This document shows positions 33,090-45,155 of a stretch of DNA of 64,000 bases, in pieces. The position numbers and the translations under genes are program-made. Origin of the DNA: Mastigamoeba balamuthi (Eukaryota; Evosea; Mastigamoebida; Mastigamoebidae); the NCBI GenBank assembly GCA_902651635.1, contig CACRSC010000031.1:1090208-1154207 (forward strand), written 5' to 3'. Numbering within the stretch: the first letter of the stretch is position 1; each line of letters starts with the position of its first letter. The notes beneath the pieces were generated by a model. That model searched no databases and was not told the origin of the DNA. It was given only the letters and a program-made list of their open reading frames with translations.

Positions 33090-36000
33090 ATGATGCTCAG
33101 GAAGCGCCCCCAGCCCAAGTGAGCGCCCCTGCCCCCTCCTTCCCCCTGCGTCTCTTCCCCGTCCCCCTCCCTCCCTGCCACCACGCGCCCACAACGCCCG
33201 CCTCCTCCTCCCCAGGGAGACGCCGGCCAAGGCCAAGCGGGCGGCGCGCCCAGCCGAGGAGGAGAGCGACGCCTCGAGCGACGCCGCCGATGACGTGTCG
33301 TCGGACGACGACCGCGACGAGGACTACGACACGGCGCCCAGGCAGGCGACGCCGTCCAGGCGCCCGCGGGCGTCGACGACCCCCAAGAAGCGCGCGCGCG
33401 CCGCCAGCGACGACGAGCTCGACATCTTCGGCGCCGACGACTCGGACTCTGACGACGACGCCGCCGCCGCCGCGTCGCCGAAGAAGAAGCAGAAGAAGAG
33501 GGCGGCCGCGGCCCTCAGGACGCCGGCCAAGTCGCCCAAGAAGCGCGGGCGGGCAGAGAAGGCCAAGGAGGGCAGCGGGGCCGCCGCGGAGGCCGAGGGC
33601 GCAGAGGACGCCGAGGGCGCGGACGCCCGGAAGACGCCGGGGCGCAAGCGCAAGGCGACGCCCTCGTCCTCGGCGAGCAAGAGGAGGAGGGCCGCCGCCG
33701 CCACTGCCGAGGGGGAGGGCGCGGGCGACGAGGCCGCCGAGCCCAACTACGACTCGCTGAGCATTCTGGGTGAGAGCAATTGATTTCGAATCTCCAGTTT
33801 GAGTTTCTGCTGAGCGCTGCGCCTCGGGGCCGACCGCAGAGCGGGTGAACGAGGGGCAGGACGCCACGCTGGCGAGGGAGTGGGTCACCAAGTACGAGGC
33901 GGACCAGTACGGCGCGCTGTGCGAGCTCGTCAACTTTGTCGTCGAGGCGAGCGGCTGCCCCGAGCGCGTGTCGTCCAAGCAGATCGAGGACGGCGACATC
34001 GACGGCGTCTTGAAGCTGCTCATCAGCGACACCTTCACTGCCGTACGCCGCCGCGCCTGCCCCTCCTCTGCTCACGCCGCCGCCCACCCCGTGCTGCAGC
34101 AAGAGGGCTCGGACTACCTCGTCGTGTCGAAGAAGAACAAGAAGTTCAGGAAGAGGTTCCTCGCGTTCTGGGGCAAGCTCGTGCGCGCCTGCAAGGGCTC
34201 GGTCCTCTACGACGAGACCCTCATGACGACGCTCGTCGCGTGGCTCAGCGCCCTCGGCAGGTACGTCGCACACCGACAGCGGGCCTTCTTGGATACTGAA
34301 AACAGAGCAGCTCTTCTGTCAGGGCGTTCAGGCACACGTCGACACTGGCGCTGCTGCAGATCGCGAGGTCGGTTGTCGAGACGGTCGGCGAGATCTCGGA
34401 GCAGCTCGAGGACATGGGGCGCCACCAGCGCAGCGAGCGGCGCAAGTCGTCGGACAAGAAGACGGACCGCTTCAAGCGCGTCACCGACCAGGTCGAGGAC
34501 CTGCGCGAGCGCACGAGCAAGCTCGACGACATCCTCGTCGAGATCAACAGGAACGTCATCGTGCAGCGCTACAGGGACGCCTTCCCCGACATCCGCGTCG
34601 AGGCGATAACCGCGCTGGCCGACATCGTCAGCGCGTACCCCGACAACTTCCTCGACGAGAACCACGTCAAGTACCTCGGCTGGACTCTCAGCGACAAGGT
34701 GAGCGTGTCGCCGCCGCTCCGCCTTGCGGTCTTGCGTGCTGACGGGGATGCGTGCAGAACTCGGAGGTGAGGTCCGCGACGATCAGGGGCATCGCGAAGA
34801 TCCTGGGCGACAGCGACAGGCGCGACAAGATGACGACTTTCCTCGAGAGGTTCAAGCCGCGCATCGTCGAGATCGCGACGCGCGACAAGGAGTCGGACGT
34901 CAGTGTCGAGGCCGTGCGGCTGTGCTCGACGCTGGCTACGGAGGTGCACGCCCTCGAGGAGCCCGACCTGCGCGCGCTGTTCGGGCTCGTCAACGACGTG
35001 AACCCCGTGATCCGCAAGGCCGCCGGCGCGTTCGCCCTCGCGGTCAGCAAGCCGCAGGCCGGCGACGGCATGGTGGACTCGGCCGCGAGGCTGAAGAACG
35101 TCGTCGAGTTCGTGCTCGAGCACACGCACCTGCCGCAGATGCCGTGCTACGCCGTCGACGCGATGTGGGACGCGGAGCCCGCGCTGCGCGACTGGTCGGC
35201 GCTCATCGCGATGCTCACGGACAGCGGGCCCGACCGCCTCAGCGACCGCGAGCAGACCGTCGTCGCGGGCATCCTCAACGCCGCGTGCAAGCGCACCGCA
35301 GAGGCCGCGGGCAGGGCAGCCGGCAAGGACGCAGAGAGGGCGACGGAGGCCCACGACGCGATGACGGCCGAGGTCGCCAGGGCGCTGCCCGGCCTGCTCA
35401 AGACGTACAGGGACGACGCGGAGAAGGCGGAGGAGCTCTGCGAGGCGGTGCAGAGCCTCGCGCTGGGCGTGTACGGCAGCCTCAGACTCGAGAGCCACAT
35501 GACAGAGCTCGTCGAGTGCCTCGTCGACGTGTACGAGAGGCATTCGAGCGTCGACGTCCTCCAGACTGTCGCTCGGTCGCTGAGGTTCCTCGCGCGCTCG
35601 GAGCACACGCAGCGCGCAGAGGCAGAGGCCGTGGCAATGAAGCTCGCCGAGTCGCTGTACAGGTCGCTCGGCGGCGATGAGGGCAACGCGTCGTTCGTGG
35701 GCGACGTCAGCGTGGACGCAGGCGACGACGCGGCCGCCGAGCGGGCAGCCGGGAAGCTGCTCTGCCTACGACGCCTGACGGTGCTCGACGCCCAGCTGTG
35801 TCTCCCGGCGTCGATCGCGTTCGAGGGCCACGCGACCGTCGCTATTCGCGGAAGGGCTGTCGAGAGTGCAAAGGTCTCGGACGAGCTGTGCGTGGTGGCT
35901 GTGCAGGCCGCGTGCCAGCGCCTGCTGTGGGCGCTCGCCAAGGCGCTCGAAGATCCTCCGCTGCTGCCGACAGAGGACATCCTCGACAGGCGCGCCACGC

Positions 36001-37550
36001 TCGTCGGGTACCTCGCGACGCTGCTTGAGGAGGAGTCAAAGGCGGTGTCCGACGCGGCGTTCTTCGCGCTGGTCGAGCTGGCGTGTGCCTTCAGCACGAG
36101 GCTGAGCACGACGAGCCTCAGGAACCTGTCGTTCACGCTGATGCAGTCGCTGATAGAGCAGATGGTGCTCTACGTGCAGAGCGCCGTGTCGGAGCTCCCG
36201 CAGAAGAAGCCGAAGGCCAAGGACGGCAACAAGCAGAAGGCCAAGGAGGCAGCAGACGACAAGGCCAAGTCCGACTCGGATTCGGAGGCCTCAAGCAGCG
36301 AGGAGGACGCGAAGAAGAAGAAGAAGGGCAGGAAGAAGGCGCAGCAGAAGGGAGGCGATGCCGACGCCGACGCCGACGTCGAGGAGGCGGACAAGCCCAA
36401 CGAGAACGAGGACACCGAGACAGCAGAGGACGAGGAGAAGAGGGGGCGCTGCGAGCGCCTCATCAGCGCGCTCGCGAAGGGCGCCTGCCTCGGCGGCCTG
36501 GGTGTCAATGAGGCCGCAGAGGTCCTCGCGTACGTGCGCCGCGTGTCTAAGTCGGTCAACGACGTGGCCAAGGCGCTGCTGCACAAGATCCGCGAGCTCG
36601 AGAAGGGGGCCAAGCAGGACGAGAGGTCCGAGTGGGAGGTTCTCGTGCTCGCCCTGTGCAAGCGCTTCGAGCTGGCGTACAAGCAAGGCTCTGACGAGGA
36701 CATGACGGCCTTCGCCGAGTACGCGAGGTGGCTTTCCACGACGTTCGGGCCGGCGCCGCCGCCAGAGCTGAGGCTGAGCCTCTTCAGCATGGTCCAGGAG
36801 GGTATTCTCTGGGTCTTCCAGAGCCGCGAGACGTTCGAGGACCGCCTGCCGTTCCTCCAGCACGGGCTCTACCACTTTGTGCACCGCCTGACATCTGCCG
36901 AGGCCAAGTCGATCGGCCGGCTGGTGGCGGACCGCAGGGACAACTGCGTGAGCGAGTGGTCGCTCGACCTCATGGAGGAGTCGGAGGAGCACCAGCCGTT
37001 CTTCCAGCTGGTCAAGCACCTCGAGATGCTGTCCAAGGGCGAGAAGGGCATTACCCCAGCGAAGCTTAGCACGGCGGCAAGGAAGGATGGCAGGGTCTCC
37101 AGGCGCCAAAGTTCGTGCACCTCACACTCCCCCCCCCAATCTCAACGACCTCGCAGAGATCCGCAAGCTGGACCTCGGGTCGGCGGACGAGGCCGAGAAG
37201 GAACCTGCCTCGGAGGGCGATGGCGAGAAGGAGCAGCCAGAGCCAGAGAAGCATGCCGAACCCGAGGCGGACAATGCAGAGGTGTGAACTTTGAAAACGC
37301 CTTTTCTAAGCACATATTTCAGGACGAGGCGGAGGACAGCAAGGGCTCGCCAGAGGAGGAGGAGGAGAACAGCGAGGCGGAGGAGGGCGTGAAGTCGCCT
37401 GAAGTCACTCCGAAGAAGCGGACCCCAAAGCCGAAGACTCCGAGGACACAATCCAAAAAGACTGCTGAGAAGAAGAAGAAGCCTAACGGAAAGAAGACGC
37501 AGGAAACGTCGGATGCTCCGCAGTCTGCCGAAGAGAATGAGAGTGATTAA
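33090..37550 (+). CDS. Cohesin subunit SCC3/STAG
   Basis: HEAT-repeat subunit that binds the kleisin of cohesin and loads it on DNA. Exons 33090-33118, 33216-33769, 33840-34042, 34100-34260, 34323-34698, 34758-37110, 37157-37281 and 37323-37550 give 1342 residues, typical for SCC3. Seen: an acidic, Lys-rich disordered N-terminus with nuclear-signal-like clusters (TPKKRARAASDDELD); the STAG block (GSDYLVVSKKNKKFRKRFLAF, ETLMTTLVAWLSAL, RAFRHTSTLALLQIA); RYRDAFPDIRVEAI and VKYLGWTLSDKNSEVRSATI; long helical HEAT region; and a charged, low-complexity C-terminus (PKKRTPKPKTPRT). Introns are short and the final ones carry TTCTAAG or similar branch points. Two acidic/lysine tracts around 36250-36450 are disordered linkers. 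Confidence 0.93.
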
Positions 37551-38657
37551 CTGCGAAGCAAGCCCGTAGTGTGTTAAGCAATGCCATTGTTTTGCTTGTT
37601 TCATTGTCTAGCAGGCACACATAACATCGAAGCCCACGCGGGCCTTTTGCTTGCACTCTGGCCGCGCTCGACGATGCTTCGCGGTTAATTTTGTCAGCTT
37701 GCTTGTGCCGAGCTCGTGGAGGCGCGATGGGGAGGCCCTCCTCCCAGTCCGATGACAATAGCCTCGTGGGTGCCGTGGTGTGAGGGCGCGGCTGTCGTCC
37801 CGGCCCTCAGGCGCAGGAACGAGGCGTTTTCGTCCTTCCCTACTGGAGAACTGTAGTGGCTCGAGCTTGGCGCCCACCATAAAGCAGGCGGACCTTCAGC
37901 CACGATGAGAAGACCCACGGCACTGCTCGGAAAGCACCCTCGCGATTATGTCAAACAGTGCGGTTGGCACACTGCACCTCGTATGCGAGCTTAACACCCC
38001 TTGACTCGCCATCCTTTTTTCACTCAATTCCCCCGTTTCCTTTGAACCATGCGACATTATCACAGCGCAGCAAAAAGCAGCCTCGGACTGCGCTGAGCTG
38101 GCCGCGTGAGCAAATCTGAAACTCCTATTCCCAGGCTCCTCGATGTGATGGACAGGAGCTCCGCCATCACATAGAACGGTAGTGCAGCCCCTGTGCATGA
38201 AGCTCAGACTCAAGAATTTCGTACCGATGACGTAGTCGTGCCCGTTCTTTACCGAATTCGGTGAGGCGGCACTTCCTCAGTGGAGCCATCCCTCTGCTCC
38301 CTATAAGAAGCACTACGTGAAGTTCGCTTGGCAGTGTCCCGTGATAGGAGCACGTACTGCGTATTTGTGCGGGATGTGTGCCGGTCGGTGACTTCACACT
38401 ATCGGTTTTCCTCTTGAACTGCCCACTTGCTGCAAAGGTACATTCCTTTTTTCCTTATGCATTCGTTGTGCAATCCAACAACAATGTACTGGATTCTGAA
38501 CATGAATCTTGTTGTCATCCCACAACGTCCCTCACAAATTTCACTTTGTTTTCCACTCCAAGGCATAGCAAAGGACCCTGGGTTCAACCCACCCTCTATC
38601 ATCACAACCGCCATCAGTTTTAGGGGAAACCCCGTACTTGTTCCACAGCCAGCACCA
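37551..38657. other. 1.1-kb intergenic region
   Basis: Less GC-rich than the flanking genes. No ORF with recognisable motifs on either strand; the region presumably holds the 3' end of SCC3 and the promoter of the protease gene. Confidence 0.5.
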
Positions 38658-39948
38658 ATGAAACGAAGCTCGATCCTCATCTGTGTGCTTCTCGCTGCGG
38701 TCGCCCTTGGCTGCGATGAACGGTGCCGCTGGGTAAGTGCCGTCTTACTCTGGGATATGCTTGCGCCCTGTTTACCGCAAGGCTGCTCTGGATTCCGAGC
38801 CTCACAGCCAGTCGTTCGCCTCAACAGAACGAATGGAAGGCGAAGCATGACAGATCCTATGCTAGCACAGAGGAGGGTGCGCTCATAGACCCCAAAACAA
38901 TCTCTGTCGATTTATTGCTTTTTTGTTCCTGAGCCCCTAGAGTAACACTTTGCATACAATAGAGGAGCACCGGTTCGCCGTCTTCAACAACAATCTCGCC
39001 AAGTACGCTATGTGGAATGCCCTGCCCGGACAAACTGCAGTCTATGGCCCCAACAAGTTCTCCGACCTGACCAAGGCCGAGTTTGCTGCCCGTTTTCTGG
39101 TACCTTCGGGCATCCAGACCCCTGAAGTACACCGGAGGACCAGCAAGGCCTCTACCAACGACATCACAACAAGGGCTGCTGTCCCCGAGAGCTTCACTAC
39201 GCCGTACGTCACTCCTGCACGCTCGCAGGACACCTGCGGGTCGTGTTGGGCATTCACGACGGCAGCTGTGCTCGAGGGCGCGTACCTCAAGGCGAACAAG
39301 CAGACGGTCGTCGTCGCCCCTCAGAACTTCGTGGACTGCGGGGCCTTCAGGGCCAACAACCACGACGGCTGCCAGGGCTACTTCGCCGTCGCAACTATCT
39401 CCGAGCTGGCTGAGGCCGGCAAGAGCGGTGGAGGGGCTCTGCTCGAGTCGGACTACCCGTACCAGAATGTCATGGGCGAGTGCCGCCATCCCTACAGCGA
39501 GCCCGGAGCAGTTACTGTCACGGACTACATCACCGAGCCGTTCAACGAGCAGGATGGAAGCAAGCTGTACTCGCGCCTGATGCACTACGGGCCCCTGGGA
39601 ATGGCGATCAACGCGGGCTACCTCGGGGCCTACAAGAGCGGTATCATCCAGAACGGCCCCGAGTGCTACCAGACGGAGCAGGGCTACGTGGGGCCCGACC
39701 ACGCCGTCACGCTTGTGGGCTGGGGTGTCGAGAACGGCGTCAAGTACTGGCTGATCAAGAACTCGTGGGGGTCCTGGTGGGGCGAGCCCAAGGACTTCAG
39801 GAAGGGTGGCGAGGGCGAGGGCTTCTTCCGCGTTAGCCGCGGCACAGACGCCTGCCACGTAACGATGGAGCCCATCGTCGGCGCCAAGGTCGCCAAGGTT
39901 GGCCGCTCCAGATCCCACACCGGAGCCCAGCCCCGCCTCGCAGTATGA
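38658..39948 (+). CDS. Papain-family (C1) cysteine protease
   Basis: Secreted or lysosomal cathepsin-like protease. Exons 38658-38732, 38828-38876 and 38963-39948 give 369 residues. Seen: signal peptide MKRSSILICVLLAAVALG; an I29-type prodomain (NEWKAKHDRSYASTEE, HRFAVFNNNLAKY, GPNKFSDLTKAEFAARF); mature enzyme from about VPESFTTPYVTPAR with the active-site Cys in QDTCGSCWAFTTAA, His in DHAVTLVGWGVENG and Asn in WLIKNSWGSWWG. The typical Gln of the oxyanion hole is in SQDTCGSCW. The third exon start was set at AATAG|AGGAGC to keep the EEEEHRF frame. The catalytic set is intact. Confidence 0.94.
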
Positions 39949-40262
39949 ATGCCAGCCCAAGCGCCAGTCCGTGGTTGACCGAAGAAACTGCGGTGGCAAA
40001 ACCCTCGGCCTTTCTCAGTCCACGCACCGCATTCAGTCGAACCACACCACCTCTGGAACAGAGCAACAGAACGAGGTCCCCGAGGTTTGAATTCACTTCT
40101 CACACGAGCGGGCGGACTGTGGTGGCGCTGCCTTTGCTGCCGGCTCTTCGCCAAATCCGTGACGTGTTTATGAAACCGACACTCGATCTTCGTTATTGTT
40201 TATTAAGGGAGAAGATACGGAGTGGGTTGGCGTGGAACAAAACAACAGCGCGCGCAATTCGA
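39949..40262. other. Intergenic, no gene seen
   Basis: 314 bp between the protease and the SANT-like gene, both on the plus strand. Long frames passing through it are shadows. Promoter elements were not identified. Confidence 0.45.
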
Positions 40263-41711
40263 ATGAGCGACAACAGATCCGCCGCGACTGCGCACGGCTG
40301 CATCTGCGACGCGCGAGCGCTCGGCCGCTGCCCGGGGCCGCACGCACCGCAAGAGGCCGAGGCAGCCGCAGCCGCGGACACGACGAGCAGCGACCGCGAC
40401 GACGACGACTACGGCAGCGACAACAACAACACCGCATCAGCGGCGGCAGGGGCGGCAGCAGCAGCGGGCGCGGGGGACAAGAGCGACGCCCGCCAAGGCG
40501 CCGCGGTGCAGTGCGGGAGCGCGGCACACAAGGCAGGGGCAGCGCAGGAGGCCCCGGAGGAGGCGGCACCGCTGCTGCTGGCCACCGCGCCTGCCCTCGC
40601 CCTCGGGAGGCCCGTGCGCGGCATCGCAGGCGCGGGGGGAGGGCTGCCAGCGCCCCTGCAGCAGCAGAGGGACAAGAGCCACTTCAGCAGGCGCGAGATG
40701 GAGCAGCTCGTGGCACTCGTGGCGCAGCAGGAGCAGCCCCTGGGCCACGACAGCTGGGCGCGGATCACGGGGGCCTACAACAGCTGGGCTGCCGCTGCGC
40801 CGGGCACCTGCCAGCGCTCCCTCAGCAGTCTCCGAAACAAGTGTGTTCCCCTCTCTTCCCCATTCCCCTGCATTGCCAGTGCTGGTCTTTAAGCGCTCGC
40901 ACGCCGGAGGCTCGGCTTATTCAATTGACTTTCCGGTCCAGATTCTACCGCGAGTTCAAGAAGGCCGAGGCCTCTGCCGCCGACCGCCAGCCAAGAGAGT
41001 CGCACTCGTCTCCACCACCTCTCCTTGCTGGCACGGCTGCTGGCTGGACAAGTAAGGCTCACGAATCCTCGCCAGCAAGCACGCCGTCCCCTACTGCAGC
41101 CGCAGCACAAGTTGCGTTGCCTGTGCCTGTCCCGGTGTGTGCTCCGCAGCAACAGGATGCAGGGGAAACCGCAGGCATGCCACCAGAGGCACAGCCGCCC
41201 CCTCTGCTACCACACTCTCCTCGTGTTGTTGCTCCGCAGGCGCCGCCGCAATGGTCGCAGTCGCCCACAGGACTCTCATGGGGCAGCGACGTGCTTCTGG
41301 CTCATTCGCCCGGCATCAAGCGGAGAGTGCGTGGCCATGAAATGCGCAATTGACTAACGCTGTCCGGAGCAGAAAGTTGCGGTGGCAGCGGCCCCTGACG
41401 CGTTCGATCTCGTGGCACAGCGCTTGCTCCAGCAGATGTTGATCAGTGTGCACAGTACACAGAGCATGCAGCTCTCGGATACCAATGACGCCACAATGCA
41501 GCAGCATGGAGGAGAGGCCACCGAGGGTCTGCGGCCACGAGGGCAGACCCAAAGGGCTGTTGTGGCCGTGGGGCCTCCTTATTGCCCTCCGCATAGCTAT
41601 GAACTCTTGCCCGACGGCCGCTCTGTCTTCTGCCACTTCTGTGCAGATGTTCGCAGGCTGCAGCTACCACATGAACCACTCCAGGGAGACCACCCAAAAT
41701 CACAGGAATAA
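40263..41711 (+). CDS. SANT/Myb-like DNA-binding protein
   Basis: Exons 40263-40840, 40942-41326 and 41373-41711 join in phase to 433 residues. Seen: an Ala/Asp-rich disordered N-terminus, then a SANT/Myb-like helical block across intron 1 (FSRREMEQLVALVAQQ, SWARITGAYNSW, RSLSSLRNKFYREFKK), resembling trihelix or MADF-like DNA-binding folds; a Pro/Ala/Gln-rich middle; and a C-terminal block with DAFDLVAQRLLQQML and a CPPHSYELLPDGRSVFCHFC segment that could bind zinc. The last intron has a CTAAC branch point and a GTGCGT donor. Probably a nuclear regulator; target unknown. Confidence 0.68.
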
Positions 41712-43255
41712 TGGCCATTTCATGCTGAATTGAACGTATGACATGCTTGCTAGTCACGGATGGTATCGTAAGTGTTCGAAATGTAACTTTTTTGACTGAC
41801 TACCATGAACAACAGTGATCTTGTACTGCTTAAGATAACTTCCCAATTCGTAATTTGTGAATACCCTCTGATTTAGCAGTTCATCTCTTTTGCAGGGGTG
41901 TTTTTCTCTTTCAATTCATGTTGCACAGAGTAGGACCAGTCAGTGTAACAGTTTCACAATGAAAAGATCAAGTAGGATATGTTAAGTAGGAAGCCAATTA
42001 TAATTAATTAAAGAGGAAAACAATGAGTGTTCCCTCTTCCCTTTGTTTTCAGAACTGCACATGTAACAGCAGCAATACCATTCAGACACCAGTTTTTATT
42101 CCATTTGTCAGATTTCTCTCCATTGATTTTCTAGAATGTAATGGTGATTCTCGGATATGAAGAACTCACTACTCAAAGAGTATCCTTCTGGTCGTTTTTC
42201 ATATGAGTTTTAGCTATTTACCTCTGATCACTATATTATTGGCCCATAATCTCGGGTTCCGGAAAAGTTGGCCAAAGTGTGCAGAGGGTTGGTGAAGGCC
42301 AGAGTGGAGCGAAGCAGAGTGGAGAGGAGGCCGGAGCCAACTCAGAGCACACAGAGGCCACATTTCCGTTACATCTTAAATTGGGAAAAAATCTATAATT
42401 AGAGGTACAAGATTTATTTCAGAGGGTACCCTTCATATCAATTCCTGCTTTAAACCAAGAAGGTGGCATGCTGTCAATGCAGACAGGGGCATACGTGGCA
42501 TTCACAAGCACTGTGAGATAGCCAACATTGGGCTTGCTTCACTCAGACATTACCTGAGATAAAATGATATTGGACTCTCAGATAATAATTGTATTCCGAC
42601 TCCCACCCCACAGCAGGGATTCCAGATTTACGCACTTTTATTGCTCTTTTCTAGTTGGGGGGAGGGAAAGGGCATCCAGCAGATAGACAGTTTTTTTCTT
42701 CCAGAGTTAACTACAATTTTTTCACTGAGTATTCTGCATCAATCTCCCTTCAGACATGTTGGTAGGAGACCAGATCTCACGTTCCCTCCTTGGGTCAGAA
42801 AGAGCTGCCAGAACGTGGATGCAGCATTCAGCTTTTTCCCTCTTTTTTTTCTGTTTTCGGTTTTTAGTTGTAGGAGGGGTCGTGGAAGGAGAGCAAGGGA
42901 ATACATGCTTCACAAGATTGGAGAATTGGGGGAGGGTGATGTTATCTGGTGTCACGAACGGCTTCAGGCAGTACCAGAAGACGTTCTGCCAGCCCAGCTG
43001 CTCTGTGGACCGAAAAAGAATGATCAAGGCAGGCGCTGGTGGCTATTCTGCCATGGCAGCAGCTTTATCTTGAATGTGGACCTTCTTGACCTCAATTGGC
43101 GGATATTGCCTTCACCTCTGACTGGGACATCACCAAAGGTGTGCAAAAAGATTCGGTCTCTGGGTTCGATAAGAATGGATTCAGTCTCCCCAACAGATAT
43201 GTTGTGGGAATAAAAGCTGTCTGTCTGCGAGAGACCCAGTGTTCGGATGCCTGTC
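41712..43255. other. Low-GC gene-free island
   Basis: About 1.5 kb of visibly AT-richer DNA (for example TATAATTAATTAAAG near 42000 and long T runs near 42690 and 42845) between two GC-rich genes. The longest frame (42641-43213) has no recognisable motif and unlike codon use. Composition shifts near both gene ends. It might be an inserted sequence, a decayed element, or foreign DNA in the assembly; no terminal repeats or target duplication were found by eye. Confidence 0.6.
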
Positions 43256-44698
43256 CTAGTGTGTTTGTGCACGGGTGCACACTGTGAACATGCAGTTGTA
43301 CGTGACGCAGAGCATCGAGCGCTTGTTAGATGTATACGAACATGAAGCACGCTCCTCCTTCTCCAGGGTAAACCCGAAGCTTGGCAAGGCTTCCTTGATC
43401 TCCTCCCAGGTGAGCTCAATGCTAATCTCACCCGGCATGTCTGTTTTCGAATAAGTGAGATACAAACAAGAGAGAAAAGCTACCTGCGTAGTGGTACAAC
43501 AACGGGCCTAGATTGATCCACACGCCGCCGGGCTTGAGAAGCTTGGAGATGATCTCGAGGTACTCGAGTACTGTGCAGAAATGAAGGCGTTGGACACGAA
43601 TTAAGGGCGATACAGTACCGTTGTGTGCCGTGTCGATGAAGAAGCAAGTGACGACAGCATCCCACGTCGACTCCTGTGAGCTGGCCCCGTAGACCTCTAC
43701 GAAGTCGCCAGCAACCATCGACATCTGGCCCCTCGGGGCGCTGGTGTCCATGAACACCTCGCTCGGCACCACGTCCGGCACCGTCACCGAGCGCAGCTGG
43801 TCCTCTGTCCGCACCACGTTGGAGCTCTGCCTGACGTACGGGAATATTGTGCGCTCGTTCGCCCGCGTCGCCCTGCACCACACCTGTGGGTCAGCTGGCT
43901 GGCAATGCACTCGCAGGGGATGTGGCCGTCGTGCTTGTTGAGCGCGTAGTGGCTCCCGATGAGCATGAAGTACGAGAACTCGTTGCCCTGGCTGTAGAAC
44001 CCCCTCGCAGCGACCTCGAACGTCAGCCTCCCGAGCCCCGCCCCTGGCGTCAGCACCCTCACCTCCTCCCTGTCGCGTGTCGCGTGTGCCAACCGCTGAC
44101 GTGTCAATGCCGAGCCTCGGGAAATCTCCGAAGCGACGGGCGTGCACCCCCCTGGGGGGAGGGGCCCGCACCTCCTGCTGCGGTCGGGGAAGCGCCTGTC
44201 GAGCTCGTCGAGCAGCGGCGAGTAGCAGGCGGCGCGCTCGGCGGCGCCCTCGGCGGCCCAGTCCCGCGCGAACTGGCAGAGCGTCGTGCGCACCTTGTCG
44301 GCGTAGAACGGGCTCGTGCCCAGCGCGACGACCTCCCTGGGCGCCTCGCTCCTGGGCTCCTTGTGCGCCGAGCCGAGGAAGATGGACGAGTGGTCCGCGA
44401 TGACCGACGACAGGAACGCCGCGTTTGCTGACACCGCCGACCGGATCTGGGCGAGTTTGTAGAGGAAGGTCGGGGCGGCAGCGCGGTGCCGCGCGGGCGC
44501 GTCCATGTACGCGGCCTCGGCGACCTGGATCCATGACGTCATCAGCTCGGGGTAGCTCTGGAAGGCCAGGATGACGGCGTCGAAGTGCTGCTCGTCGCTG
44601 AGCTCGGGCGGCTGGAAGGGCTGCTCCGAGTGCGAGTGCGAGTGCGAGTGCGAGTGCGCGCCGTGGGCGCAGCACATGCCGACGTCCTCGGTCTCCAT
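43256..44698 (-). CDS. Carnosine N-methyltransferase-like (CARNMT1/N2227 family)
   Basis: S-adenosylmethionine-dependent methyltransferase of the family that methylates carnosine or histidine-containing targets. Exons (minus) 44698-44172, 44069-43911, 43872-43619, 43570-43484 and 43440-43256 give 403 residues. Seen: EQHFDAVILAFQSY, TLCQFARDWAAEGAAERAAC, the SAM motif VLTPGAGLGRLTFEVAARGF then QGNEFSYFMLIGSHYALN, FPYVRQSSN, VAGDFVEVYG, WDAVVTCFFIDTAHN and LLKPGGVWINLGPLLYHY, which are the family's conserved blocks in order. A His-rich N-terminus (HSHSHSHSHS) may bind metal. One intron is only 38 nt (43873-43910). The C-terminal exon holds ELTWEEIKEAL before the stop. Confidence 0.9.
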
Positions 44699-45155
44699 TA
44701 GGGCGCGAGCGAGAGGTGCCCTACGCGAGTGATAGATTGGTGGATCTTCTGAAAGATATTTGCCAGAATCGAGAAAATCAGGTCTAGACCAACCTCAAAA
44801 GGAATCGTGGTGCGTATCATATTGTAGCAATCAAACTCTTCTTTATTACCAATGCTTGGGGTGATGCTTTGTTCGCTACTTGTCATTTCAGGGTGTTGTT
44901 TTGGTTGGTGGAACGTACGGCATTTTCTGGTTCTTGGTTGGCCACACCAACAACTGAGGCCATTCAGAAGTTGAAGTTGTGTGAGGCAACCAGGCTGAGA
45001 GCAGTGAGAATGATCACGGGCAATGTACTTGAGCCCATTTCCGTCATAAAGTCGTCCAATTTGAAGTGAAAAATGTCGTGAGTGGTTGTCGTACTGATTT
45101 TGCACAGAGCTCGAGACTGGGACGGGCCGGGTCCAACGCGAATGAGATTTCTGAA
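44699..45155. other. Spacer, possibly with a last exon of the expansin gene
   Basis: Between the carnosine methyltransferase start and the expansin stop. On the minus strand a frame ending at 44964 reads MGSSTLPVIILTALSLVASH before a stop, like a GPI-anchor signal. A phase-compatible donor (TG|GTTAAA) exists near the end of the expansin gene, so this could be an alternative last exon that anchors the expansin to the membrane. Inference only. Confidence 0.35.

Noticed and set aside
33324-33746. Minus-strand frame opposite the SCC3 N-terminus
   Set aside because: Complement of the acidic/Lys-rich disordered coding region; Ser/Ala low complexity.
42641-43213. 190-residue plus-strand frame in the low-GC island
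   Set aside because: No recognisable domain, unusual codon use and low-complexity T runs; kept only as a composition finding.
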